A stretch of DNA of 64,000 bases from positions 6,968,172-7,032,171 of the forward strand of contig NC_037269.1 of NCBI RefSeq assembly GCF_000002425.4, given 5' to 3'. A program made the position numbers and the translations under genes. The notes beneath the pieces are model-generated. The model had not been told where the DNA came from. It worked only from the letters and a program-made list of their open reading frames with translations, and did no database searches. The stretch is from Physcomitrium patens. Taxonomy: Eukaryota; Streptophyta; Bryopsida; Funariales; Funariaceae. Shown piece after piece: positions 37,001 through 46,141 of this stretch. Positions within the stretch are counted from its first letter, which is position 1, and each line of letters starts with the position of its first letter.

Positions 37001-37632
37001 GGTGCAGCATAAATAGCAAAAGTTGATCCTTCTTTTGCTGCGTGTATAAATGCTTTTGCACCTATCAGTACGGGTTTTACTGTACTAGACTTATAATTTT
37101 TTACTTGGTTCGTAGAACTATTAATAACGCTTTTGGAAAAGTCAAGTTTACGAGAAATCCAATCTATTCGAGGGTTATATTTTTCTAGCCAGGATAAACC
37201 TAAAATAACTGGATTGGACGGGGATTTAATTATGTTAAAAGCTATGTAGCTATCATGACCGTCTATTGTTACTTTTATAGGATGAGTTTCATGAGTGACA
37301 TCTCCAGAAGACAAGGGACGACCATCTATGACTTCTACATGTACTGGTTTAGGTTTCTGTACATAGGGTATTTTACGACTTTTAACAAATTGTTCATCTA
37401 AAAAACATGCTGAGGCTCCCGAATCTAATAAAGCAGAGGCTTTGTAATTCTTAGGTCCTAAATATAAGTCTATTATAAAACAAGGAGAGGGTTCTGAGGA
37501 GAGGATAGGACCTTCATTAGGAATTGTACAAGGTTCCAGCTGCACGGTCCCTATTGTAGCTGGACGGATCCGTTTTCCGACATGTTCTCTTCTTTGACCG
37601 TCGTACCCCTCATTTTATAGTTGCGTCGTTTC
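34057..37632 (-). pseudogene. pol: Element B pol, a single in-frame TAG
   Basis: One frame runs from the gag overlap (open from about 37614) to the stop at 34057, interrupted only by TAG at 36619-36621. Protease has [17 protein letters not shown] has YLDD; RNase H ETDASDFALG; integrase has the HHCC finger (HDFPAASH, CDICSRSK) and a D,D,E core (SMDFITDLP, IISDRGTQF, FHPQTDGQTERVNQVLEQ); and a terminal chromodomain (EFEVEEILDSRRRRN). The 811 codons after MPFGLTNAP are uninterrupted. Expression from gag needs a -1 shift within the last ~65 nt of gag, because a TAA closes the pol frame further upstream. Whether the TAG is read through is unknown. Confidence 0.88.
36619..36621 (-). other. In-frame TAG in RT of element B
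   Basis: The codon after ...GLLD is TAG followed by TTAAATCAAGC. Element D has CAA and fragment E has CAG at the same position. Identical stops lie at 6337-6339 (A) and 40897-40899 (C). Confidence 0.9.
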
Positions 37633-38195
37633 TTTGGACAATGTTGAGCAGTGTGCTTAGGTTCTCCGCAATATAAACATAATCCTTCTTGACGACGACG
37701 AATCTTTTCTTGCTCAGTTAGAGGTTTAAAACGTACCGCGTCAATTTGCATGTCTTCTACTTCCGAATGTACGTTTGACAAAGATGTTGATGTTGACATT
37801 GAGTAATAACGTTGAGGTTCCCGTGAATGATTCTCAGATCGAAATTCAAAAAGTCGATTATCACATTTTACCGCAAAATCGATTGCTTGACTCAAAGTTT
37901 GAGGATCAGATAAGTTGAGCATCAATTTCTTTACTTCGTATTGCAATCCATAAAGAAATTGACTGATGAGTGCAGCATCATCCCACTTGATGTCAATTGC
38001 AAGTTGTCAAAATTGTGAAGCATATACTGTTACTGAGCGATTTCCTTGTCGCAGAATTCGGATCTTATTTGTTGCAACACGAGTTGCATCGTGTTCACCA
38101 TACATAGATCGAAACTCCGCTAAAAAAGCCTCCAAATTGTCCAATATTGGATTTCGTTGTTCAAGAAAAGACGAAAACCACGATAATGCAGAACC
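37551..38195 (-). pseudogene. gag: Element B gag, 3' part
   Basis: This continues the gag frame interrupted by element C. It contains [28 protein letters not shown], the CCHC knuckle [14 protein letters not shown] and a stop at 37551. A TGA at 38007-38009 replaces CGA. The 5' part lies at 44572-44936. Confidence 0.85.
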
Positions 38196-38747
38196 TGTCA
38201 CGGCCATAATCATGTAAGCTAATAATTACATATAGAAATAGGTAGAAGTAAGTAAAAGTAGATAAAAGTAAGTTAATTCTATAATATTTAATATAGAAGC
38301 TTCCTAGAAACTTCCTAGACGCTGCTTTGACTTCATAGGTGTCTTTAATTGACTTTTTGGATTAGAAACGTGGTCAACAAGTTGGCCATGTGCCACACAT
38401 GTTGTTAGCTTGAAGATCAAGCTAACTATGTGGCCCACACGTAGAAAAACTTGCCTTGTAAGTCAAGGCATGTGTCCTACAAAGTCAACACATATTGGAG
38501 GTCCTATAGAACGTCGCCACGTAGCCCCTAGTTAGATAGTATATATAGAGACAAGAATGAAGGCTTCTTCACTCTTGTCAACTCCTTTCTTGCTTCTAGT
38601 CTAGTTTCAAGGGTCTCTAGTTTTCTTGTATTTTGGCAATAGCCATTCCAGTTTCTTTCTTAATATACATATATCTATTTTGTCCTATTTCTTTTTGAGA
38701 AAAGTCTCACTTACTCTTTAGCTTTCATCGAGTTCTTGTCCTTGACA
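38196..38747 (+). repeat. 5' LTR of element C (552 bp)
   Basis: It starts TGTCACGGCCATAATCATG like B and ends CATCGAGTTCTTGTCCTTGACA-type like A. The switch from B-like to A-like sequence falls between about 38567 and 38592. Confidence 0.95.
38540..38581 (+). promoter_or_regulatory. LTR core promoter and predicted RNA start of element C
   Basis: TATATATA at 38540-38547 is followed by ACTCTTGTCAA at 38571-38581, 31 nt after the first T. An inverted copy (GACAAGAATGAAG here, GACAAGAGTGAAG in the 3' LTR) lies just upstream at 38550-38562, so the start site sits on one arm of a hairpin. Confidence 0.65.
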
Positions 38748-38749
38748 GA

Positions 38750-38760
38750 TTGACAAGAGT
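38750..38760 (+). other. Putative self-priming primer-binding site of element C
   Basis: TTGACAAGAGT begins 2 nt after the LTR end and is the exact reverse complement of the predicted RNA 5' end (38571-38581). An alternative, TATCAGAGC at 38771-38779, resembles part of a tRNA-iMet site but is displaced about 24 nt from the LTR. Confidence 0.65.
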
Positions 38761-38959
38761 ACACTTACAATATCAGAGCTTTGTCTTTTCTTGATTAAGA
38801 GTGGATTACCCCTTTTTCTTGATAAGACATAAGCGCATTAGAAGTTGCGGATTACCCTCTTTTAAACTGATATTGTTCTTAGTATTTTCTTTGTTATCAA
38901 TTCCTCTCTTCTATTTGTTTTGAGCGTTGTTAGACATCTTCTCTTTTCTAAGTGCTACT

Positions 38960-39967
38960 ATGGCAGAGCTTGTTGAAATGAAGAGTGCAATGGCACAGAT
39001 GCAAGAACAATTGAGGGAGTTAATGCTTGCGATGCATCAACTCAATTTACCACCACAAGGAGCAACAAGAATGGTAGGAAGTGAAGATATAAAGATGATT
39101 GGGGCTGCTTCAACATCTGCACCAAACCATGTCCCTTCTCCCAGAATGGAACACCCTTCGAGTGTTAGAGAACCGAGAGTTGCCTTGCCCGAGAAGTTTG
39201 ATGGTACCAGATCCAAGTTTCGAGGATTCATCAATCAGGTCCAACTAGTGATTGAACTTCAACCCCAAAGCTATCCAACTCCAGGGTCACAAGTAAGATT
39301 CATTGGTACACTTCTTTCAGGTTCAGCATTGTCATGGTTTTCATCTTTTCTTGAACGACGAGATCCAATATTGGATAATCTGGAGGCTTTTTTGGCGGAG
39401 TTTCGATCCATGTTTGGAGAACATGATGCAATTCGTGTTGCAACCAACAAGATCCGTATTTTGCGACAAGGCAATCGATCAGTAACATTATATGCTTCGC
39501 AATTTCGACAACTTGCAACTGATATCAAGTGGGATGATGCCGCACTTGTGAGTCAATTTCTCTACGGATTACAATATGAGGTAAAGAAATTGATGCTTAA
39601 TTTACCTGATCCTCAAACATTGAGTCAAGCAATTGACTTTGCTGTGAAGTGCGACAATCGACTTTTTGAATTTCGATCCGAGAGTCGCACAAGTGGGCCT
39701 CAACGTTACTATAATTCAATGGCAACACCGACGTCTCCTCAACACATACCTTCAGAAGTAGAGGATATGCAAATTGATGCGGTACGTTTCAAACCTCTTA
39801 CTGAGCAAGAAAAGTCTCGTCGTCGACAAGAAGGATTGTGCTTATATTGTGGAGAACCTAAGCACACTGCTCAACATTGTCCAAAGAAGCGACGCAACTA
39901 CAAAATGAGGAGTACGGCTGTCAAAGAAGACAGTATGTCGGAAAACGAGTACGTCCAGCTACAATAG
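38960..39967 (+). CDS. gag: Element C gag, 335 aa, intact
   Basis: It starts at the ATG of [15 protein letters not shown]; the frame is open further upstream but only from a non-ATG codon. Domains in order are a Met/Gln-rich coiled-coil-like N-terminus (1-35), a low-complexity linker, the gag capsid region (about 70-240, with [13 protein letters not shown] and [14 protein letters not shown]), and a CCHC zinc knuckle near residue 300. Gag forms the particle and binds the RNA. Pol overlaps the end in the -1 frame. Confidence 0.88.
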   Translation: MAELVEMKSAMAQMQEQLRELMLAMHQLNLPPQGATRMVGSEDIKMIGAASTSAPNHVPSPRMEHPSSVREPRVALPEKFDGTRSKFRGFINQVQLVIELQPQSYPTPGSQVRFIGTLLSGSALSWFSSFLERRDPILDNLEAFLAEFRSMFGEHDAIRVATNKIRILRQGNRSVTLYASQFRQLATDIKWDDAALVSQFLYGLQYEVKKLMLNLPDPQTLSQAIDFAVKCDNRLFEFRSESRTSGPQRYYNSMATPTSPQHIPSEVEDMQIDAVRFKPLTEQEKSRRRQEGLCLYCGEPKHTAQHCPKKRRNYKMRSTAVKEDSMSENEYVQLQ

Positions 39968-42900
39968 GGACCGTGCGGCTGGAATCTTGTACAACTTCTA
40001 ATAAAGGTCCTATCCTCTCCTCAAAACCATCTCCTTGTTTTATAATAGATGTGCGTTTAGGACCTAATAATTACAAAGCCTCTGCCTTGGTAGATTCAAG
40101 AGTCTCATCTTGTTTTTTAGATGAAGAATTTGCTAGATGTCATAGAATATCATTAATACAAAAAACTAAACCTGTACACGTAGAAGTCATAGATGGTCGT
40201 CCGTTGTCTTCTGGAGATGTAACTCACGAAACACTTCCTGTAGTTGTAGTAATAAATGGTCATAGTAGTTGCATAATTTTTAATATAATTAGATCTCCCT
40301 CTAATCCAGTAATTTTAGGCTTATCATGGTTAGAAAAGTATAATCCTCGAATAGATTGGATTTCTCGTAAACTTGATTTTCCTCACAGCATTAGTAACAG
40401 TTCTATTAACCAAGTAAAAAACCATGAGTCTAGTATAGTAAAACTCACACCTATAGGTGCAAAAGCATTTATACACGCAGCAAAAGAAGGATCAACTTTT
40501 GCTATTTATGCTGCACCTATTTCTGAAAGCGTAAAGACTTCAAGTGGCATTCCAAGTCAATATCAGGATTATCAAGACGTTTTTGAGAAAAAAAATGCAG
40601 ATATTCTTCCTGAGCATCGCCCATACGATTGTTCAATCGATCTCAAGGAAGGAACTCAGCCACCATTTGGACCAATTTACAGTTTATCGCAAGATGAGTT
40701 GGCTGAACTCAAGACATATATTGACGAGAATTTAGCGAAGAATTTCATACGCCATTCAAAATCTCCAACAGGAGCTCCAATTTTATTCGTAAAGAAAAAA
40801 GATGGATCTTTACGAATGTGTGTTGACTATCGAGGACTCAACAAGATCACAATCAAGAACAGGTATCCATTACCTTTGATATCAGGACTCCTTGACTAGT
40901 TAAATCAAGCTAAGATCTATACAAAAATAGATCTAAGAGGAGCATATAATCTAGTACGGATCAAAGAAGGAGATGAATGGAAGACTGCGTTTCGAACCAG
41001 GTACGGGCATTTTGAATATAATGTCATGCCTTTTGGACTCACGAATGCACCAGCTGCTTTTCAACATCTCATGAATGATGTATTTCGTGAATTCTTAGAC
41101 AATTTTGTCGTCTGCTACCTAGACGATATCCTGATTTATTCTAAGAATGTTGAAGAACATGAAATACATGTTCGTCAAGTATTACAAAAACTCAGAGATG
41201 CAGGATTGTACGCCAAGATGGAAAAGTGTGTATTTCACACTACTCAAGTTGACTTTTTAGGATACATCATTTCAAATGATGGTCTTATGATGGATTCTAA
41301 GAAAGTCCAAACAATCATGGATTGGAAGATTCCAAAGACTGTGAGAGATGTCCAATGTTTCTTGGGATTTGCCAATTACTATCGGAACTTCATCAAAGAT
41401 TTCTCACGAGTTGCAGCTCCACTTACACGCTTGACTAGTAAAGATAAATTTCAATGGAATCAAGAAGCGGAAGCAACATTTGAAGCCTTGAAGACATTGT
41501 TTGTCTCTGCACCAGTCTTATATCGTGTTGACTTTTCCAAGGCATTTTTTATGGAAACAGATGCATCAGATTTTGCCTTGGGTGTAGTTTTATCACAAAT
41601 GGGAACAGATGACAAACTCCATCCGATAGCTTTTCATTCAAGAAAATTCTCAGCAGCCGAGATCAATTATGAGATCCACGATAAAGAACTTCTTGCGATC
41701 GTGGATTCCTTTCAAGAATGGCGTCATTATCTAGAAGGCGCTTCTAGTCCAGTCACTGTGTATACAGATCACAAGAACCTCGAGTATTTCATGTCAACAC
41801 GCGTGTTGAATCGTCGTCAAGCTCGTTGGAGTATGTCTTTGTCAAGATTCGAGTTCATTATCACTTATCGGCCAGGAAAACAACAAGGTTTATCCGATGC
41901 CCTATCTAGACGTTCTTATTTTGCACCAAAAGAAAGAGATGCAGCTTTTGAGCAACAAAGAACGGTCCTCTTGAAACCGGAGCAATTTCATCTCCGAGCA
42001 ATGAAATCAACATTGACTGTTGATTCAACTTTTCTCAAGCAAATCCAGTCCAGTATGTCCTCAGACCCTCTTGTTTATGATATCGAGAATAATTCTTCCA
42101 AGTCCCATGATCCTTCTAAGTTTGAGTTCAAGAATAATCTATTATATTTTGAAGGACGCTTATATGTTCCAGAAGGAGAAGCACGTTTACGTGTTCTTCA
42201 AGCACGTCATGACTTTCCAGCAGCAGGGCACTTTGGATATAATAAGACTTTGGAACTCATATCAAGAGATTTTTGGTGGCCACAAATGTGGAAGTCAGTC
42301 AAAGACTTTGTACAATCATGTGATATTTGTTCAAGATCAAAAATTCCTCGTCATCGACCTTACGGACTTCTTCAGCCATTACCTATACCAGAACAACCAT
42401 GGTCTTCTGTTTCTATGGATTTCATCACAGATCTTCCAAGCTCAAGATCTTATGATTCTATATTTGTGATAGTAGATCGTTTCACCAAGATGGCACATTT
42501 TGTGCCATGTACAAAATCTATCACAGGTGAAGAAACAGCTAAGCTTTTCATTGATAATATCTATCGCTATCATGGATTACCTAAAGATATCATATCGGAT
42601 AGGGGAACTCAATTTGTGTCAAGATTTTGGAGGACCCTTTTCAAGATTTTAAAAGTGGACATAAAACTATCTTCGGCTTTTCATCCTCAAACTGATGGAC
42701 AAACAGAGCGCGTAAACCAAGTCTTGGAGCAATATTTAAGGTGTACTATCAACTACCAACAAGATGATTGGACAACCCTTCTGCCATTGGCAGAGTTTGC
42801 TTATAATAATACGGTACATTCTTCCACGCAACAAACACCTTTCTTTGCCAATTATGGCTATCATCCACGACTTGATACTTTTGATTTTTCAAAAGTTGAT

Positions 42901-43461
42901 AATCCTGCAGCAGAAGATATGGCAAATCGGTTGTCAGAGTTACATGCAATAATGAAGACACAATTGAAGGAAGCTCAAGAACGACAAAAGATAAACGCGG
43001 ATCTATATCGTAAGGAGCAACCACAGATCAACGTCGGTGATAAGGTATGGCTACTTCGTCGCAATATCAAGACTACTCGACCTTGTGACAAGTTGGACTA
43101 TCGTAGGCTTGGCCCCTTTTCTGTTTCTGAACAGATCAACCCAGTTGCATATCGGTTACATCTACCGGAGTCAATGAAGATCCATCTTGTATTCCACGTG
43201 TCTCTTCTTGAACCATATAAGACAGTGGATATACAAGGAAGAAGACAAATGCCACCGCCTCCTATAGAAGTAGATAATAATGAAGAATTTGAGGTGGAAG
43301 AGATATTAGACTCAAGGCGGCGCCGAAATAAGCTGGAATATCTTGTTCATTGGCGCGGATATGATATTAGTGAACGCACATGGGAGCCATCCAGGAATCT
43401 AGCAAATGCATCAACTAAAGTCAAAGTTTTTCATCAACGACATCCATCAAAACCAAGATAA
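39877..43461 (+). pseudogene. pol: Element C pol, a single in-frame TAG; mutated protease active site
   Basis: The -1 frame relative to gag is open from 39877 to 43461 apart from TAG at 40897-40899. The protease motif reads [10 protein letters not shown], where A and B have DSGAS, so the conserved Gly of D-S/T-G is lost and the enzyme is probably inactive. RT has YLDD at about 41114-41125; RNase H lies around 41560-41900; the integrase zinc finger at about 42208-42345; D,D,E core at about 42415-42740; and the chromodomain at about 43276-43420 (YLVHWRGYDISERTWEP). Residues before about 40790 follow A, and those after about 41190 follow B. Confidence 0.88.
40897..40899 (+). other. In-frame TAG in RT of element C
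   Basis: Same codon and context (CTTGAC-TAG-TTAAAT) as in A and B. It lies between the FVKKKDGS region and the palm motif. The next in-frame Met is at 41026, which would omit the RT N-terminus. Confidence 0.9.
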
Positions 43462-43555
43462 AAATCTCTCCTATAAAAGAGACAAGATTGAGGCAAGATA
43501 ACATTCAATTTCCTATCCTTGTTTGTAACTTCTTTGCATTTGTGACGCTAATTAG

Positions 43556-43978
43556 ATGGAGAGCCAACAACCAGCAGATTCAACTCAAGAACCTTCGTTT
43601 GCTGACCTGCCGGACGAGACATTACGATTGTCACAACCTTCAAGACGACGCAATCGAGATGAAGATCTTCAAGAACGACATGTTCTTCCTCAAACAGATG
43701 GTGAGATACAACGCGTTTGGTATCACGATTTGGGAAGGGACTCCCGATGTTTGGTGATTTTGCTAGAGGTAGGAACAACTCCTGATGGTGTTCCGAATAT
43801 TCTATTCGAAGGAAGTTGTGAAGGCCTCAATAATGATCAAATAACTGGGTGGTCTTCCCGCCCTGGTATGGGACACTACCGATGGTTGAGAGGCCCTATC
43901 AATCATCTTCGAAGAGAACAGAGATCAGAGTATGTGGCGAATACAATTCGTCGCATCATAGATTTCCTCAACATATGA
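43556..43978 (+). CDS. Element C 3' accessory ORF, 140 aa, unknown function
   Basis: An intact frame 94 nt after the pol stop and 41 nt before the 3' LTR. The sequence is the same as the element B product. No domain was recognised. Its constant length across four copies, including the divergent element D, argues for a past coding role, but A and D share a TGA at codon 46 that is CAA here, so the functional start may lie after it. Confidence 0.6.
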   Translation: MESQQPADSTQEPSFADLPDETLRLSQPSRRRNRDEDLQERHVLPQTDGEIQRVWYHDLGRDSRCLVILLEVGTTPDGVPNILFEGSCEGLNNDQITGWSSRPGMGHYRWLRGPINHLRREQRSEYVANTIRRIIDFLNI

Positions 43979-44005
43979 TGACCGCTCCTCATGGAACTCG
44001 TCTCT

Positions 44006-44016
44006 AGAAGGGGGGG
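44006..44016 (+). other. Polypurine tract of element C
   Basis: AGAAGGGGGGG precedes the 3' LTR by 3 nt, as in A and B. Confidence 0.8.
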
Positions 44017-44019
44017 TAA

Positions 44020-44571
44020 TGTCACGGCCATAATCATGTAAGCTAATAATTACATATAGAAATAGGTAGAAGTAAGTAAAAGTAGATAAAAGTAAGTTAA
44101 TTCTATAATACTTAATATAAAAGCTTCCTAGAAACTTCCTAGACGCTGCTTTGACTTCATAGGTGTCTTTAATTGACTTTTTGGATTAGAAACGTGGTCA
44201 ACAAGTTGGCCATGTGCCACACATGTTGTTAGCTTGAAGATCAAGCTAACTATGTGGCCCACACGTAGAAAAACTTGCCTTGTAAGTCAAGGCATGTGTC
44301 CTACAAAGTCAACACATATTGGAGGTCCTATAGAACGTTGCCACGTAGCCCCTTGTTAGATAGTATATATAGAGACAAGAGTGAAGGCTTCTTCACTCTT
44401 GTCAACTCCTTTCTTGCTTCTAGTCTAGTTTCAAGGGTCTCTAGTTTTCTTGTATTTTGGCAATAGCCATGCCAGTTTCTTTCTTAATATACATATTTCT
44501 ATTTTGTCCTATTTCTTTTTGAGAAAAGTCTCACTTACTCTTTAGTTTTCATCGAGTTCTTGTCCTTGACA
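44020..44571 (+). repeat. 3' LTR of element C (552 bp)
   Basis: It has the same mosaic structure as the 5' LTR. At several sites (TACTTAATATAAAAG, CGTTGCC, CCTTGTT, CAAGAGTG) it shares B alleles that the 5' LTR lacks. Confidence 0.95.
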
Positions 44572-44936
44572 GAACCAGAAAGTAGAGTGCCAATAAACCT
44601 GACTTGTGATCCTGGAGTTGGATAGCTTTGCGGTTGAAGTTCAATTGCCAATTGTACTTGATTGATGAACCTTCGAAACTTTGATCTCGTACCATCAAAT
44701 TTCTCAGGTAAGGCAATTCTTGGTTCTCTAGTGCTTATAGGATGTTGTACAATTGGAGACGGAACGTGATTTGTTGTAGATGTTGAAGCAGCTCCGATCA
44801 TCTCTATATCTCCACTTTCTGCTATTCTTGTTCTTTCCTGTGTTGGTGAATTGAGTTGATGCATCGCAAGCATTAACTCCCTCATTTGCTCTTGCATTTG
44901 TGCCATTGCACTCTTCATTTCAACAAGCTCTGCCAT
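44572..44936 (-). pseudogene. gag: Element B gag, 5' part
   Basis: The ATG at 44936 begins [17 protein letters not shown]. The product differs from the A/C gag in the linker ([30 protein letters not shown]) and breaks off at LLSGS, where element C is inserted. Confidence 0.88.
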
Positions 44937-45135
44937 AATGACACTAAGAAGAAAAATTTGTTTGATATTGCTCAAGACAAAAGAAAAGAAAGACTTGATA
45001 ACAAAGAAGATACTAAGAACAATATCAGTTTAGAAGTGGGTAATCCGCAAACTTCTAATACGCTTATGTCTTGTCAAGAGAAAGGGGTAATCCACTCTTA
45101 CTCAAGAAAAAACAAAGCTCTGATATTGTAAGTGT

Positions 45136-45146
45136 ACTCTTGTCAA
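45136..45146 (-). other. Putative self-priming primer-binding site of element B
   Basis: Plus-strand ACTCTTGTCAA is the minus-strand TTGACAAGAGT, 2 nt from the 5' LTR. Its complement is at the predicted RNA start in the LTR (plus 45314-45324). Confidence 0.65.
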
Positions 45147-45148
45147 TC

Positions 45149-45700
45149 TGTCAAGGACAAAGACTCGATGAGGAAAAATATACACCAAAAGGCTATCTCG
45201 ATATAATAAGTCAAAATATAAACAAGTAGGTATATTAAAAGGAAACTGGAATGGCTATTGCCACAAGACAAGAAACTAAAGACTCTTGAACCTGGACTAG
45301 AAGAAAGAAAGGAGTTGACAAGAGTGAAGAAGCCTTCACTCTTGTCTCTATATATACTATCTAACAAGGGGCTACGTGGCAACGTTCTATAGGACCTCCA
45401 ATATGTGTTGACTTTGTAGGACACATGCCTTGACTTACAAGGCAAGTTTTTCTACGTGTGGGCCACATAGTTAGCTTGATCTTCAAGCTAACAACATGTG
45501 TGGCACATGGCCAACTTGTTGACCACGTTTCTAATCCAAAAAGTCAATTAAAGACACCTATGAAGTCAAAGCAGCGTCCAGGAAGTTTCTAGGAAGCTTT
45601 TATATTAAATATTATATAATTAACTTACTTTTATCTACTTTTACTTACTTCTACCTATTTCTATATGTAATTATTAGCTTACATGATTATGGCCGTGACA
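45149..45700 (-). repeat. 5' LTR of element B (552 bp)
   Basis: Matches 32947-33498 with about three differences by eye and is followed by TTAGA. Its U5 (CTAGTCCAGGTTCAAGAG on the minus strand) differs from the A/C type. Confidence 0.95.
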
Positions 45701-45705
45701 TTAGA

Positions 45706-46141
45706 TTAGTTTGGAATAAGTAAAACAAGTAACCACATGTAGTCTTGACTTTTCTAAAAGCATACTTAAAGACAAAGTTAATTAAGTAGAAAGTCAGAAG
45801 CCTAGTATGACAAAACCTTTAGTAGTAGGTGTAAAAACTTTTATGCATGCGGCAAAGGACAAGTCACCTTTTGCTGTATATGCTATACCTATTTCTGATA
45901 ATAGAAAGACCTCAAATGACCTTCCAAGTCAATATCAAGATTTTCAAGATGTATTTGAGAAGAAGAATGCAGATATCCTTCTAGAACATCACTCCTATGA
46001 TTGCTCAATTGACCTTTAAGAGGGAACACAACCACTATTTGGACCAATCTACAGTTTATTACAAATTGAGTTGGTTGAATTCAAAGAGTATATTTACAAG
46101 AACTTGGCTAACAATTTCATACGCCATTTTAAATTTTCAAC
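45706..46141 (+). pseudogene. Fragment E (left part): old chromovirus protease-RT linker
   Basis: The plus strand reads TKPLVVGVKTFMHAAKD, then [18 protein letters not shown], then FGPIYSLLQ and NFIRHFKF, parallel to the linker and RT start of A. It stops where element D begins and resumes at 53678. Its 5' part (LTR, gag, protease) is missing. Confidence 0.8.

Larger units (their letters stand above)
38196..44571 (+). mobile_element. Element C: young chromovirus nested in element B, mosaic of A and B types
   Basis: 552-bp LTRs at 38196-38747 and 44020-44571 are flanked by GAACC at 38191-38195 and 44572-44576, and element B gag resumes on both sides. Gag and pol are uninterrupted except for the TAG in RT. 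U3 and the 3' half of the element match B, whereas R-U5, leader, gag and protease/early RT match A. The LTRs differ at about eight positions by eye. Confidence 0.95.
32947..45700 (-). mobile_element. Element B: young Ty3/gypsy chromovirus, split by nested element C
   Basis: Minus-strand element with 552-bp LTRs at 45149-45700 (5') and 32947-33498 (3'), flanked by TTAGA at 32942-32946 and 45701-45705. The LTRs differ at about three positions by eye, indicating very recent insertion. Element C occupies 38196-44571 inside its gag. Without C the length is about 6.4 kb. Coding lesions beyond the C insertion are a CGA-to-TGA in gag (38007-38009) and the family-wide TAG in RT (36619-36621). Confidence 0.95.

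Noticed and set aside
38771..38779. tRNA-iMet-like TATCAGAGC as the primer-binding site
   Set aside because: It is about 24 nt from the LTR end instead of 0-3 nt, is mutated in A and was not found in D. The adjacent self-complementary 11-mer fits position and conservation better.
40897..40899. U-to-C RNA editing of the shared TAG to CAG
   Set aside because: Such editing is known from organelle transcripts of some non-seed plants, not from nuclear retroelements. It is kept only as a remote alternative.
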